From the NCBI GenBank assembly GCA_963682055.1, contig OY821742.1, positions 26,073,060-26,137,059 on the forward strand: 64,000 bases of DNA, written 5' to 3'. The first letter of the stretch is position 1. Every line of letters begins with the position of its first letter. The notes under the pieces were generated by a model, which had not been told where the DNA came from, ran no database searches, and saw only the letters and a program-made list of their open reading frames with translations. Source of the DNA: Primula veris (lineage: Eukaryota; Streptophyta; Magnoliopsida; Ericales; Primulaceae). Of this stretch, positions 63,897 through 64,000 are shown one piece after another. Position numbers and translations under genes: made by a program.

Positions 63897-64000
63897 AAGA
63901 CATGATTACTCATAATGTTATGCATATGAGCTCTAGGAAAAATGGTGCCTATACTCAACCAATTATCATGCAAAAGAGAGATATTTGAATCATTGCCAAT
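63897..64000 (-). pseudogene. LINE B ORF2 fragment, part 2 (continues beyond window)
   Basis: The minus strand reads IGNDSNISLLHDNWLSIG, the block that precedes zf-RVT in plant LINEs (IGNGxxxxxWxDxW), and leads straight into the part at 58936 once copia C is set aside. Confidence 0.7.

Overview
The window is nuclear DNA of a flowering plant, most likely a eudicot. It is AT-rich with long non-coding stretches, has a spliced plant gene (a GAUT11-like galacturonosyltransferase) with a 6-kb intron, and carries plant-type Ty1/copia, Ty3/gypsy chromovirus, LINE, hAT, FAR1/MULE and Stowaway sequences. I cannot name the species. No bacterial features, tRNA, rRNA or CRISPR array was seen.

Layout. (1) 1-6323: the C-terminal end of a decayed hAT transposase gene, split by a complete copia element (copia A, 241-6118, minus strand) with a perfect 5-bp target duplication. 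(2) 6324-14450: repeat-rich spacer, a long decayed LINE (about 7330-13063, plus) and, directly against its 3' end, a broken NRT1/PTR (NPF) transporter pseudogene. (3) 14451-22733: sparse sequence with a Stowaway MITE that still has its TA target duplication, an AT microsatellite, a possible plant-mobile-domain remnant, an LTR-element primer-site scrap and a FAR1/FRS transposase-like pseudogene. (4) 22734-32932: a young Sirevirus-like copia element (copia B, minus). Its two 1262-bp LTRs look identical by eye, its 1662-residue Gag-Pol is uninterrupted, and it has an extra 428-residue ORF in the envelope position. (5) 33374-40934: the GAUT11-like gene, the only likely host gene. Exon 1 and exon 2 are separated by an intron filled with degenerate tandem repeats and a partial copy of exon 1. 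(6) 41440-45051: a non-autonomous LTR element with its own 5-bp target duplication and internal ORFs I cannot identify. (7) 46066-56245: a Ty3/gypsy chromovirus (Tekay/Del-like, minus) with about 2-kb LTRs. Its polyprotein frame is cut by three stop codons. (8) 56246-64000: a germin-like fragment, a small coiled-coil reading frame, and a LINE fragment (minus) split by a decayed, internally duplicated copia element (copia C, plus).

Most of the window is nested mobile DNA. Host-related sequence is GAUT11-like (possibly active), NPF (dead) and germin-like (fragment). Copia B lies just upstream of the GAUT11-like promoter region, and the non-autonomous LTR element lies about 500 bp past its stop codon, so that gene is boxed in by insertions.

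The observations most worth following are non-coding. A palindromic GTTGCAAC-type motif is scattered through LTR, spacer and coding sequence of copia B (15 exact copies counted by eye). A duplicated hairpin in the gypsy LTRs has an 11-nt loop that is the same in both copies and four compensatory stem changes. A 14-bp inverted repeat joins U5 to the place where copia A should have a tRNA primer site. All statements come from reading the sequence and from recalled family knowledge; no searches were run.
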